Positions 11,259-22,770 of a DNA stretch of 64,000 nucleotides are shown piece by piece; position 1 is the first letter of the stretch, and every line of letters starts with the position of its first letter. This DNA comes from Molossus alvarezi. Taxonomy: Eukaryota > Chordata > Mammalia > Chiroptera > Molossidae. The position numbers were made by a program, and so were the translations under genes. The notes under the pieces were generated by a model. That model did not search any database and was not told the DNA's origin. It worked only from the letters and a program-made list of their open reading frames with translations. The stretch is taken from positions 124,340,001 through 124,404,000 of the forward strand of contig CM073886.1 of the NCBI GenBank assembly GCA_037176705.1, given 5' to 3'.

Positions 11259-11790
11259 TGCCACTTCATCTCTTTTTCTTATTCTTATTCCTTTATACTT
11301 TCTTCCAAATTGTGTTTTCTTGTTGTTTTGTTAAAAGTATGTATACAAATTTTAAAGACCAAAAAAACTATAGAATAGATAATCAAAAATATCATTTATA
11401 TAAAAATAGTGTTAGCATTTTAGTGTAATATTTCTTAATTTGTACCTCTGTGTTTCAGTTAATATTTTTCCATGGCTATCAATAAACACAGACCTATATT
11501 GTAGTTTTAATTACCACACAGTATTTCTTTGCATGTTTGTACTTACGTAACTTAACCAGTTCCTACTTATTTCTAAGAACCATATTTCTGGTTTCAGAAT
11601 GAATTCATGATCTTCCACTCAAGTGCTCCCATCAATTAATTTTACAAGCAATGCTGAGCACTTAAGGATGCTTTAATGTTTGCTAGACATACATTTCCCA
11701 ATAGAAATTATTTAGCCAATCTGACAGTCAACATATATTGAGGTTGGGTTAGTTTCTCGAGGCAAATTAAATGTCATGTAATAAAGTTCT
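11259..11790. other. AT-rich unique DNA, no gene seen
   Basis: No recognisable repeat or reading frame. Confidence 0.4.
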
Positions 11791-11794
11791 TTTT

Positions 11795-11978
11795 ACTCTA
11801 GCTTGTTGATTCTCAATCTTGCTGCTATTACACTCATCTCCGGAACTTTTAAAAAAAGTAATAATGCCCAGGCTGAACCTCAAACCAATATCTGAATCTT
11901 TGGGTGAAACCAGGGCTCCTGTGGGTTTTAAAAGCTCCCAGTGAATCCGAAGAATGAGGGTTGAGAAACAGAGTCTAC
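11795..11978 (+). mobile_element. MER5A-like hAT-Charlie MITE
   Basis: The order 'gattctcaatcttgctgc', 'ctccggaacttttaaaaa', 'aatgcccaggctgaacctca', 'ctgaatctttgggtgaaacc', 'cccagtgaatccgaagaatg' and 'agggttgagaaaca' follows the MER5A consensus, with inverted ends 'gattctcaa' and 'ttgagaa'. Non-autonomous, no coding capacity. Confidence 0.7.
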
Positions 11979-13870
11979 TTCCAAAGTAATTTGCACAGAA
12001 TTCATATTACCAAGCTTTGGTAAATAATTGCCTCTTTCATATTGAGGGGAATGGAAGTTCATCTTAAAAAAGGGGGAAAGTGTATGCATGGAGTTTGCTT
12101 ACTCTGGTGTGTAGAATCTCTTCATGGATGCCTCCCATTGGCAGACATTCTGAGATTCAAGTTTAATGCTATTGGCTGGCTACTTCTTTCACCCAAGTCT
12201 ATGTCACATGACTACCTTGAAGGCTCAAAGCTTCTGAAAACACAGAAGTTTGTGGAATGTTTATTCTAAGGGGGATGTTTTGATAATGCAACATTTTTGA
12301 TTAGCTCAATTAAAGTTATAATATGGGCTTCCTTTGACAGAGACAAAGTGTAGAAAGGGGAGGAAAATAGGAAAGATGAAGGGATGTTGACTGTCACTTT
12401 GTGTAACTGACTTGGATTTTAATAGGAATGATATCTCAAACCTGTAGAAATAGGTAGGGACCATATTTTATATACATTTCACCAGGAATATCAAAACAAA
12501 TGGAAATATGTCTACTTAAACTTCAAAGCATAAAAACCTAAAAGCATACACAAAAGGTGACCATCATTGAAATGATATCTATAGAAAGCATTGCTTTCAT
12601 GAGACATTGACAAATTATATGCAAAAATGTCTCATGCGCACACTGATGCTTTTTAGTCTTTCTCATGTTTTTAAAAATCACACACAAAATGATTCGAAGA
12701 TAATGACTAAAAGGGAAACTTTTTACAAAATGGAAAACTTTTGTCTTTGAATTAATGTTTCCTCAATTCTCTAACACCAGGAGTATTTGCATTTTGAATA
12801 AAAATTTAAAACATAGTATCATAAAAAAATAAAAACATGCTTACTGTTTTTAAGAGTCTGTGAAACAAGCTAAGATACAGAAAATAAATCAATATAATAG
12901 TTCAATAATTTTATTTTATTTTTCTGAATTTCAAAATGTTATAAAAGATTGAAAAAAATCTGTTTGATGCCATTTCATGATGATGATAAGTACACTTTGC
13001 ATATTTTGGCTTTGAATGGCTTGTGTTTACATTCATAAAGAACCCACATTACTGGTACAGCATAACTTATTATTATAGTAAATATTTCTTGATTAAAATT
13101 TCAACTAACTATTTTAATATTAGGAAGACCTATAATGTCATGCAATTGTTACATGAAAAAACAATACAATAACTTAGACAACTGCAGAGGTTTTAATTAT
13201 CTAGAAGTTTGACAGTATATAAAAAGCGTTCAGATGAGTCTTTCAATATTTTTAAAACTTGAGATCACCTTTAGATATAAAGTTACATGTCCTCTTCTCC
13301 ACAAACTGAATGATCTTTTACTTAAAAGGGTTTGCTTTAAATATCAGATACAAGGTGTTCGCATAAGATCTTGAGATTCAGACAACTAAAAGTTCTTAAG
13401 GACTGGGCTCAAAAAATGACTTAGAAAACTATAACAATTAGAAGAGGAAATGCATCAAATCAGCAGAATTTCTCAAATCATCACTAGGATCCAACAGAGT
13501 TTAGATTATTTTCCTGGAAATGGTTTAGGACCAATAGGTAAGCAATGGAGGACTGGATTGAAAATTATCTCTTTAATCCTGAGAGCACACATGTATGTCA
13601 GTTACAGAAGTTAGTTATGATCATGTGATTTCCTCCCATAGCATTATTTTATGTTCCAGTTCTAGTCTAGCCAAAGCTCAGAACTGGTACTATTTTGAAG
13701 GAGTTTTAATTTCAGAATAGTGAAAGTTTTGTGTAAGACTAAAATATTATTTTTCTTTTGCACTACATATGAGAGCGGGAAGAAGGGAACTGTGAGAAAA
13801 TTAATTAGGCAAACCTAAATGAATTTGGGGATGAAAACTTGTGAATGGCAGCAGCAGGAGCTCTAAGTTC
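11979..13870. other. AT-rich unique DNA, no gene seen
   Basis: No domain-bearing frame. Some stretches (12900-13300) are very AT-rich. Nothing can be named. Confidence 0.4.
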
Positions 13871-13871
13871 T

Positions 13872-13950
13872 CGGGTCAAGTTTGCCTCATTCTCCTGTGG
13901 AGCCGGGGCAAGTCATTTAACCTCCCTGTGATTCTGTTCTCGAACCCATC
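13872..13950 (+). repeat. Possible short MIR core
   Basis: 'ccggggcaagtcatttaacc' then 'tccctgtgattctgttctc' resembles the MIR core in the plus direction. Short and diverged. Confidence 0.35.
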
Positions 13951-15233
13951 GGTGGGACACAATATGCATCACTCACACACAGGTTATAAATTCCTGGTGG
14001 GCAAAGACCTCTTCATCTCGAAGAATTTTTCCATAGCAGCTCTTACAGTGCTGGCCACTGGTAGTTACTTGAAAACACCTGGTTTATTGTTTCATACATG
14101 AATGAAACAATTTGAGGTACTAGGTGTGTAGATGATTAAAACTTATAGCAATGAAATAATTATACCATGGTATTATCAAAGAAGACATGTAGATGGATTA
14201 TGGAGACAGTTGTCAATTACTTTTGATTACATGGACTGAATTTGAGAAGGCAGAGGATAGATTTAGCAGAAATATCAATACACTAGGAATCAGGAAACTT
14301 GGGGCCCAGAAATAGCCTAGAGTCCCACCAAAGTCATGGAGTCATGGAGCTGCATGGGTGGAAATGTTCTCCAGAGTATCCTTCTCCTTATCATTCTATG
14401 GGGGAGGAAGCAGAGCTCACTTAGTCACAGTTCCAGAGTTACTAGTACCCAGGTCTCCTTGCTCCTTCCTCAAGCTCTTTATCCATGATTGGCCAAGGCC
14501 CTGACTACACTAGCTGGTGTCTATTCTAAAGGTTTGAATCAGGTGATCACTAGAGTGCCTTAGTGTTATGATTTTCAGGTGATTGAAAGGGGAAAATCTC
14601 TTTATTGGTTTTTATTTCCTATTTGTATCTCTAGTAAATTAAAGCGAGGCTAACTTTAACACGTGGATAATAAAAGACACTTCAACAATGCTTGTGGTCA
14701 CCTTGCTCACACTTCCAGTTACTTCTCAGTGAAACAAGTGAACAACAAAACGACATGAACTCTATAGCACATTTAGAATGAGAAAGAAAACAGTTTGATT
14801 CTGAGACTTCTTTGCCAAAGAATCTGTGTGGCCTTTTCCCGGTCCCGCTTGCACAAGACCTAATCCCATTCCAAGGCAGATGCTTCCATAGTTGCTAATG
14901 CACGTGGAGCATACAGTTCTGGAAACAGTCCTGGTAACTTGAAAAACTATTCTGCAAACGTTCGTGTTATGGGACCAGGAGACCGCAGTGACAGGAATAC
15001 CCTTCTTGCCAAATGGGCAATGCTAGAAAGAAAATATGATGTTGACATGGAGAAGCGATCTCAGAGAACTGCCTGGATTCCTTCAGAAAAGGCAGAAAAC
15101 TCTACAACTGTTTTACCCCTGGGTAATGATGAAGGGTGCTGTAACTTTGTTGTGCCTTAGAAATTTAGGTGTTAAAACAAATAGAAGAACCATTAACTTT
15201 TGAAAGTATTATATACTTCTCCTGTCTGCCTTT
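13951..15233. other. Unique DNA, no gene seen
   Basis: A 73-codon frame at 14939-15160 has no recognised motif. An old MIR/L2-like patch may lie near 14320-14480 but is too diverged to name. Confidence 0.4.
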
Positions 15234-15507
15234 AAAAAAATTTTTTTCTTTATTCATTTTAAAATTTTTTTATTAATTTATTCTTGTTACAGATGTTGCT
15301 CCTTTTTTCCCCATTGACACCCTCCTCTGCATCCCCCCTGCCCCAAATCCGACTTTGTTGTCCATGTCCATCAGTTATACGTACATGCATATAAGTTCTG
15401 TGGTTTATCTCTTCCCTCCCTCCACCACCCCCTCTTCTGAGGGTTGTCAGTTTGTACCCTACTTCCACGTCTCTGGGTCTACCCAATTTCTCAGACTGTT
15501 ATGTTCA

Positions 15508-16170
15508 TTATATTCCACAAATAAGTGAGATCATGTGATATTTGTCTTTCTTTGCTTGGCTTGTTTTGCTGAGGATAATACTTTCCAGGTCCCTCCATGT
15601 CGTCTCAAAGGATAAAAGATCTTTCTTTCTTACAGCTGCATAGTATTCCATTGTGTATATGCACCACAACTTTTTTATCCATTTGTCTACTGATGGACAC
15701 TTGGGCTGTTTCCAGATCTTAGCTATTGTAAATAGTACTACTATGAAAATGGGGGTACATATATTCTTCCTGATTGGTGTTTCAGGCTTCTTAGGGTACA
15801 GTCCTATGAGTGGGATCACTGGATCAAATGGAAATTCAATTTTTAATTTTTTGAGGAAACACCATATTGTTTTCCATAGCGGCTGCACCAGTCTGCATTC
15901 CCACCAGCAGTGCACTAGAGTCCCCTTTTCTCCACACTCTCGCCAACACTTGTAGTTTGATGATTTGTTGATGGCGGCCATTCTGACAGGTGTGAGGTGA
16001 TACCTCATTGTTGTTTTAATTTGCATCTCTCTGATGATTAGTGATGTTGAGCATTTCTTCATATGTCTATTGGCCATTTGTATGTCCTGTTTGGAGAGGT
16101 GTCTATTCAGCTCCTCTGCCCATTTTTTAATTGGGTTCTTTGTCTTCCTTTTGTGGAGTTGTAGGAGCAC
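15508..16170 (-). pseudogene. LINE-1 ORF2 C-terminal fragment (open for 220 codons)
   Basis: This frame encodes the cysteine-rich C-terminal end of L1 ORF2, which in complete elements follows the endonuclease and reverse transcriptase domains. Here those domains are missing because of 5' truncation and inversion, so the product could not reverse-transcribe. Motifs in order: [20 protein letters not shown] near the start, [12 protein letters not shown], then [56 protein letters not shown] and the end LICGI. The lack of stops over 220 codons implies a recent insertion. No host function is inferred. Confidence 0.88.
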
Positions 16171-16243
16171 TCTCTATATATTTTGGAAATTAACCTTTTA
16201 TGTGATATATTATTGGCAATTATGCTCTCCCATACAGTGGGTT

Positions 16244-16306
16244 GCCTTTGCATTTTGATGATTGCATCTTTTGCTGTGCCTTTGCATTTTGATGATTGCA
16301 TCTTTT
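16244..16306. repeat. 34-bp tandem duplication inside the L1
   Basis: A 29-bp block (starting gcctttgcattttgatgatt) occurs at 16244-16272 and again, identically, at 16278-16306. This adds bases to the ORF2 region just upstream of the open C-terminal frame. Confidence 0.9.
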
Positions 16307-16725
16307 TAGTTTGATGTAGTCCCATGTGTTCATTTTTTCCCTTTGTTTCTGTTACCTTAGGTGACATATCAGTGAAAATTCTGCTGCGTATGATGTCTGA
16401 AATTTTGTTGCCTACATTTTCTTCTAGGATTTTTATGGAGTCATGGATATCAGGTTATACTACAAAGCTACTGTAATCAAAACAGCCTGTACTGGCACAA
16501 GAACAAGCATATAGACCAGTGGAACAGAACAGAGAACCCAGAAATGGACCCAAGACATTATGCTCAATTAATATTTGACAAAGGAGGCAAAAACATACAA
16601 TGGAGTAAAGATAGCCTCTTTAATAAATGGTGTTGGTAAAATTGGACAGCTACATGCAAAAAAATGAAACTAGACCATCAACTTACACCATACACAAGAA
16701 TAAACTCAAAAAAATTTTTTTCTTT

Positions 16726-17334
16726 TAAGAGATCTATTGGTTTCCAAGATTCAGATCCAATCTGCTCTTCTGATGAGGCCCCAACTCTCCAAGGAAGTCA
16801 TGTGTTTTACTGGTGTCCATTGAGAGAGAAGGTCAGGGGATCACTTGTTATTTCCTGATCCCTCATTCATTTGTGCAGTTTGCAAAACAATAAATGGAAA
16901 GGTAAATCCAAACACCTGGGTCTAACTCACTGCTTAATCTCACTTAAAGACATTGAGCCAGAACCTCTTTAGGATGGTTTTCTCACCTATTCTGAGTCTC
17001 AACCCGGGGGTCCTCAAATTCCTCTGGGTCCTTCAGGAAGCCAGGGGAATAAAAAAAAACTGTATTGTCTTTTAAATAAAGCTTAATTGAAATCAGTGAT
17101 GTCCTCCTCAAGTAGGGATTGTGGTCTGAATAAACCTTTCTTTAAGGTGTCTTGTGCTGAGCAGGTGTTCTAATCTAAAGTCATTATGTGCATTAAATTA
17201 TTTTATTAATGAATATAATTTGGTAGATGTAATCTTGAAAGGCAAAAGGCACTGGGAGGAAAAGCGAAGCACTGTATTTTTTAAGGGTCAAACAAGAGTC
17301 ATCTCTTGTGTTTCCATCTCCAGGGTCCCAGATT
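16726..17334. other. Unique DNA, no gene seen
   Basis: No recognisable coding domain. 'gagtctcaacccgggggtcc' at about 16995 could be an old hAT end but is not convincing. Confidence 0.35.
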
Positions 17335-17535
17335 GGAGTCGGTGAACTTCTGTTAAGGGTTGTAGAGTAAGTATCTCAGGCTTTGTGGGCAAAATGATCT
17401 CCATCACAACTATTCAATTTTGCCATTATATCATGAAAGCAACCACAAAAAATGTGTAAATGAATGGGTTTGTCTGTGCTTTAATAAACCCATGTTGACA
17501 ACAACAAGCAGTGGGCCACATCTGGCTATCAGACA
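17335..17535 (+). mobile_element. hAT-Charlie type MITE, diverged
   Basis: 'gtatctcaggctttgtgggc', 'atctccatcacaactattca', 'gtgtaaatgaatgggtttgt', 'ctgtgctttaataaaccca' and 'gtgggccacatctggctatc' follow a common non-autonomous Charlie element. The same family occurs in reverse at 27937-28172. Confidence 0.65.
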
Positions 17536-18185
17536 ACACGTTCTCTTGCTCACGGGCATGATGATTGCCATTCTTTATGGAAAAGGAATGCTTGGATGTA
17601 ATTCAGAAATTTTGAAATTGTTTTTTCATTCATCTGTATTTTTTGACTTGCTTTCTTTCTGTTACACAAGTATTTGTGTGTTTGTTTGTTTATTTATTTA
17701 TTTATTTTTCTTAGTGTATTTTGGTTTCCATGTGGTGTTTTTAGTTACTTCAGTTTGCTACTTAACCCATTGCAGTTTTCTTTCAACCACATAAATATAA
17801 ATTATGCATTTATATAAGTATAAGTCCCCTGACATATTTCTTCCTGATCATTACCTATGATTTCTTAGCCTCATTCATAGACATCTCTTCTTCCAACATT
17901 CCATCCCTTCCATTTTCTCTCTTCCACTCTCAAAAAACAATTTCATTGTCAATTTATCTTACTAGAGAAAACCAGTTAAGCATGAATGAAGTGACTACAT
18001 AATTCACAAAAGAGATTTAGCTTTCTGGAATGTAAGAAGGGCCACCCAACAAAGACTATGGAACAAACCACAATGTATTGTACAATTATTTCATGAAGTT
18101 ACTATAAGATCAAGTGGCGAGAGTGGGTTAGAGTAAACTAGAACTGGAGTTAAGTCTATTGTCCATATATTTTATTAATTCATCC
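17536..18185. other. AT-rich unique DNA, no gene seen
   Basis: TTTA/TTTG-rich simple stretch at about 17680-17710. The 124-codon open frame over it is low-complexity and not called. Confidence 0.4.
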
Positions 18186-18189
18186 CAAT

Positions 18190-18790
18190 GTTTGTTTTTT
18201 TCAGTAGTATTCATTGAGCACATTTTATGTTTCAGAAACTTCAGAGATGCTAGGGGACCCATGGTGAACAAGATATGCAAATTCACTACTCTCTCTGAGG
18301 CTGTAGTCTAACAGGGGTAGACAGAAAATGAAACATGCACTCAACTACAAGACCGTTTTTGATAATGTACACAAAGAATACAACAGGAGTCGTTTGGGAG
18401 GTTGAAAACCTAGACTGCGTGCCCTAGGTCATCTAGAGAGCCTTGTGAGTCGGTGTTATTTGAGTAGAACGTGGAGTGGCAAGAAGAACCTCTCCGTCTG
18501 GACCTCCCAGTTCACAAGCTGGAAGGAGAGAGCTGTGGAGGGCTGGAAGAAGAGAAAACAGACCAGGCGGCGGGGGCAGTGGCGGGAAGGAAGTCAGAAA
18601 GAGAGAGGACAGCCGGAGCATATAGACCTTGAAGCCCATGGAAAGAAATTTGAATGTAGAAACAACAAAAGCCATTAAAACCTGTTTAGTAGATGACCGA
18701 CACTTTATATGCTAAAAGATCATTCTGATGGGCATGTGAAAAACTGCGTATGAAGGACCTGAGCGCTTCAATGTAACATTAGACATTTTG
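18190..18790 (-). repeat. L2-type ancient LINE relic
   Basis: 'agtattcattgagcacattt', 'ggtgaacaagatatgcaaat' and 'gtctaacaggggtagacaga' match the reverse strand of the L2 3' end. 'cattaaaacctgtttagtag' and 'aaaagatcattctgatgggc' (18674-18735) match its usual upstream neighbour. Heavily decayed. Confidence 0.5.
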
Positions 18791-19058
18791 GAAGTTCTGC
18801 TATAAAATGAGTCTGCTCATATTAGTCAAGCTAAAGGAAGATCAACTTGCTCACAAAATGGTGTTTTCTCATAAAATTATATGAATAAAATAATAAAACT
18901 CCTAACACTGAGTAGACAAGAGGCCTTAATGACCTAGACATCAAAGTGTGTCAGGAAGCACCAGCGAGTTTAGACCGGTCACTTCTAGCTCAGAAAGGTA
19001 GACAAAGCTGTTTCCAAGTGTGAATGCCATTGAAACACATTGAAAAACTTGCTGTTGA

Positions 19059-19260
19059 GCCCGGCTGGTGTGGCTACTGGTTGGGCATCACCCCAGGCAC
19101 CAAGAGGCCGCCAGTTCGATTCCCAGTCAAGGCTGTGGGCCAAATCCTTAGTGAGGGGCATGCAGGAGGCGGCCAGTCAATGTTCTCTCTCACTGATGTT
19201 TCTATCTCTCTCTCTCTCCCTAAAATCAATAAAGAAAAAAATCAAAACAAAATAAAACAA
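19059..19260 (+). mobile_element. VES-type SINE (subtype with GCCCGGCTGGTGTGGCTAC head)
   Basis: Has the tRNA-like 'ccgccagttcgattcccagt' B-box region, a CT-rich body and the end 'taaaatcaataaagaaaa'. Flanks aaaaacttgctgttga (19043-19058) and aaaaacttgccattga (19261-19276) are a 16-bp target-site duplication with two differences, so it is older than the VES copies at 4.0 and 7.9 kb. Confidence 0.9.
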
Positions 19261-19276
19261 AAAAACTTGCCATTGA

Positions 19277-19885
19277 TTAATGCAAGAGGAATTGCCAAGG
19301 ATGTGTCAGGTTCCGGAAAATGACAGTATTTTCACTAATAAATAGGATGTAATACTGGTAATAGTAATAAAAAGAAATTAAGAAAACAGTTTTGGTGTGT
19401 GTTTGATTTTTCCAAAGAAGTGATCCGTGATAGGAAACGAAGTACATTTCTCTGGTTGAAGAGGTGTTTGCCTTGTCCTGTTACCGTAGGATGACCAGGA
19501 AGGAGAAAGACGACCCTCTGAAATGTGCCTACACCCTCAGAGCGCGCTGGAGAGGCTGAAGACACGCGTAACTTATTGAATGTGAGATTAATTTAGGCAT
19601 ATGAGTGTCATGTATTTTTACCAGCTATTAATTGCATGAAATCTCAATTGTATAAACTTAAAATAATGTTGCCTCCTGAAACATACCTCATAGAACTCTT
19701 TCATGCATCAGATGAGGTAAAGGTGTTCTAAAAGTCATGTCATTTACAAAATGTAGTATAGCATTACTATTATGTTTAGGAACAGTCACTATCCCCTTGG
19801 AATTAAAGGCCTACAATGACATAAAATCTGTTTTGTGACATAACTATGCATTTTAAAACATAACACTTGAAAATACAGCCCAGAG
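19277..19885. other. Unique DNA, no gene seen
   Basis: Nothing recognised. Confidence 0.4.
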
Positions 19886-19889
19886 AAGA

Positions 19890-20135
19890 GTAGATGGAAA
19901 TAATAATAGCTTGTACAAATTTAGTGTTTTCTCTGTGCCAGGAACTGTGCTAGTTTTCATGGTTATATCATCACATTCTCACGACACTAGCTATTTTCCT
20001 TCCTTATGAGGACCTAGGAGCGCAGAGAAGTCACACAACCTCTCCAGGGTAAGAGTAAGTGGTGGCTCTTGAAATTAAACCAAGGTCAGTCTGACTCCAG
20101 AATTCAAGCCCTTAACCACACTACCCTACTGCTTT
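19890..20135 (-). repeat. MIR SINE
   Basis: 'gtgccaggaactgtgctagt', 'cacattctcacgacactagc', 'gcgcagagaagtcacacaac' and 'gtctgactccagaattcaag' follow the reverse complement of MIR nearly end to end. Confidence 0.7.
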
Positions 20136-20194
20136 TCCAAGTTTAAATCTAGATTTGATTAATCAAAATCGTGAGATTAAAAAAACAACAACAA

Positions 20195-20408
20195 AATAGA
20201 CCCAGAGACATATAAAGGAGTATGGTTCAGCCTGACTAACCTGAGAATGGGGCGGGGAGGGATGAGATGAACCAAAGAATTTATATGCATGTGTGCATAA
20301 CCCATGGACAGAGACAACAATGCTGGGGGGTGGGGGAGTGGGATGGGGAAGGTGTCTAGGGGGAAAAGGAGAAACATCTATAACATAAATAAATTAATAA
20401 AAATTGAA
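20195..20408 (+). mobile_element. LINE-1 3' end, strongly 5'-truncated
   Basis: 'gatgagatgaaccaaagaat', 'atgcatgtgtgcataaccca', 'ggacagagacaacaatgctg' and 'ataaataaattaataaaaat' are the same bat L1 3' untranslated region found in reverse at 15252-15500 and 58437-58682. Ends in an A-rich tail. Confidence 0.85.
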
Positions 20409-21322
20409 GAAAAAAAACAAAAGAATTGTTAGTTCAATATAGCAAAAAACCCCAGAAGTGTTATTTATTGCCTGTAATGATAGTGCCTCAGATCTGGTCC
20501 AGACCTGCCTGGGCCTGGTCCTTCCGGGGCCGCCAAGGAGACTGGGTGGGGTGGGCTGCAGGGCTGTGTGGAGGCTGTTGTCAAGGGCCTTGCATTCCTT
20601 TGGGATGGTGGGTCCAACAGGCTTATTGCATTATTAAAATTTATTAATTCAAGAGCTAATTAACTAGAAGCAGACTTCTCTTTAAATGCAACAGTGATGA
20701 CCATATGCCATGAACAAGGGTTATGACTAATCCAAAATCAAATTCACTGTGCTTGATGTTGGCAAAATAAATGAAAATAAAAGAAAGGAGAGAATCAAAT
20801 CCGAGTGCTCTCCGTCTGAGAACTCTTGAAACACCATTTCGGAAGCATCTGAGGAGACGATGTTCTCTTTCCCCAGTGAGTGGCACTGTCCCTCCAGCCA
20901 AGCCTCTCATCCTGCCCTGCCCGGCACTGAGCGACTCCTGTCTGGCTTCTCAGCCTCACCTGATGACTCATCTCAGCTGGAGTTTAGTTGTTCGAGGTTT
21001 TCAGTTGTGAGTCCTCAAAACACAGTTTATTTTTGTATTATTAGTTATTGATTATTGTGTTATTTATTTGTAAACCTATCTTTGCCCACCCCTGTGTAAA
21101 AGAATCATTTTTGATGTCTCGCTGGTATTAACATGGCAATGAATTTATTATCACCATAAAAATGTCTGGAGCTACAGGACGTGCTAAGAGAATTCAGTTC
21201 AACCTTGGCTTGACCTCTTACTATTTTTGAACTTTAGTGCCAATTGATCCACAAATAAAAACAGATATGCCTTACTTATTTCAAGCAGTAAAGAATCAAA
21301 TTATTGGGGCTTAAAAAACTGC
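20409..21322. other. Unique DNA, no gene seen
   Basis: A G-rich patch at 20505-20600 and a mildly CpG-containing stretch at 20790-21000. No gene recognised. Confidence 0.4.
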
Positions 21323-21339
21323 AAGAAAAAAGAATGTCC

Positions 21340-21532
21340 CAGCCCTGGCCTGGTGGCTCGGTTGGTTGGAGTTTTGTCCCATATACACCAGCAGGCTGCA
21401 GGTTCAATTCCCAATCAGGGCACACGGCCAGGTTGAGGATTCGATCCCTGGTGGGGGTGTGTACGAAGGGTAACCAATCAATGTTTCTCTCTAAAATCAA
21501 TAAAAAATACCCTTGGGTGAGAATTTAAAAAA
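21340..21532 (+). mobile_element. VES-related SINE, variant head
   Basis: Starts about 'agccctggcctggtggctcg', has two B-box-like stretches ('gcaggttcaattcccaatca' and 'gaggattcgatccctggtg') and ends 'aaaatcaataaaaaataccc ttgggtgag'. Flanks AAGAAAAAAGAATGTCC (21323-21339) and a one-base-longer copy at about 21533-21549 suggest a target-site duplication. Confidence 0.8.
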
Positions 21533-21549
21533 AAGAAAAAAGGAATGCC

Positions 21550-22100
21550 TTAGAAAATAAAAATTTTTTAAAGATCTAAATGTGGTCCCAAGATAACTTA
21601 CTGAATTTGATTTGGGCACTAATCACCAGTTATTAATTGTTTTTAACTTTTTTTCTGATTTGTAGTCTTTCCTCATTTTGAATTCTAACTTCTCAAGGGA
21701 TGAACGTAAGCATACATCCTTAGCATTCAAATACATCTTTATCAGTTCCTTGGGCAACATTTCTAATGTAAAATTACTGGTGCATGATACTGCCAGAAAG
21801 ATGTAGATTACTTTAATGAGTGCTATAAATTGTGCAAGTGCATATGCATAATAATCAAATGAAATTTGCATGTAGCCTCCCAAGTTTCCTTACATGATCC
21901 AATTTTTAAGATTCATTCCACGTGTTATTTAACTTTGTCATTACTTGGGGAAGAAGGGCTTCATAAATCAAGAAAATAAACGTATTAACCACACATCCCA
22001 GGCTGCCTCTGGAACTATTGAAAAATGGCCGAGTCCAGAAGTGTGGCTGCTGCAACATTTTACAAGCCACGCTACGTTTTCGGGTTTGGAATCCAGTTGT
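21550..22100. other. AT-rich unique DNA, no gene seen
   Basis: Nothing recognised. Confidence 0.4.
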
Positions 22101-22109
22101 AAAGGTATG

Positions 22110-22680
22110 AACTAGAGTGTTTACCGCGTCCTTGGGCTGCAGACAGAGCTGTAGCTTGAACGTGTTGCTAAAAGTCCTACTAAGAGCTGCGGTGTGTGAA
22201 GGGCGCTAACTGGCCTCCTTTCGGAACCCCTGCCAGCCACGGAGACGCTGCTGGGGGAGCAGAAACCCGGCCTCGGCAACAAAACAGCTCCTTCCTCACC
22301 CCCGGCCCTTCGCTCCGCTCTCTGCCGCCCCAGACGTGGCTGATGTTTGGATTTTGAGCTGCGATTCGAGATTGACAGCCTCGGTGCCAAGCTCCTGATC
22401 TTTTATGGAACCTTTGATTCAACAGGTGAGAAAAAGTGGAGCTGGGAATCCACCAGGCCCACCCCTGTTCTCGTCCGCGCGTTCCTACCCCGGCAGCAGC
22501 TTGGAAATACACAGGCCGAGAGTTTACTTAGTGTATCCGAGGCATTCGGTCACTCCCTGCTGCTGTCCCCCCGCAAAGGTGTTTATAAGGAGCTCACTGA
22601 AGCGGGGCCGGCTCTGCCGCCTGCTTCTGCCTCTGATGAACGTGGTCCTCAAAGGAAGGGATCGCACCCCAAAGCTACCA
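22110..22680 (+). promoter_or_regulatory. CpG-rich patch with a strong splice-donor match
   Basis: CpG dinucleotides are clearly denser here than in the surrounding AT-rich DNA (for example the stretches at 22255-22335 and 22468-22500). At 22421-22431 the sequence AACAG|GTGAGA matches the consensus 5' splice site. A CpG-rich block followed by a donor is what a promoter plus first exon looks like, but no TATA box, start codon with conserved frame, or known protein is visible. A 166-codon frame spans the donor and is not recognised. Strand is inferred only from the donor. Confidence 0.35.
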
Positions 22681-22693
22681 GAGAGCCATACCT

Positions 22694-22770
22694 GGAGATC
22701 TGTTGTGTTACATATATGTATAATATGTATATATATTTGTTGTTATACATACACATATATACTTGTTGTT
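22694..22770. repeat. TA/CA-rich imperfect microsatellite
   Basis: Mixed 'tatatgtataatatgtatat' and 'acatacacatatatact' units. Confidence 0.75.

Larger units (their letters stand above)
15252..16707 (-). mobile_element. Young LINE-1, 5'-truncated and 5'-inverted (twin-primed)
   Basis: The 3' part (15252 to about 16450) is on the minus strand and holds an uninterrupted 220-codon ORF2 C-terminus (16170 down to the stop at 15508) plus the L1 3' untranslated region. The ORF2 C-terminus shows the usual W..C (...[12 protein letters not shown]...), [14 protein letters not shown] and [10 protein letters not shown] stretches. The 5' part (about 16450-16707) is plus-strand ORF2 sequence that belongs just upstream, so the element is inverted at its 5' end. 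The flanks carry an 18-bp repeat AAAAAAATTTTTTTCTTT at 15234-15251 and 16708-16725. The reverse transcriptase domain is absent, so this copy cannot move on its own. Confidence 0.92.

Noticed and set aside
14939..15160. 73-codon frame as a small gene
   Set aside because: No recognised motif, no initiation or splice context, and no sign of conservation available from the sequence alone.
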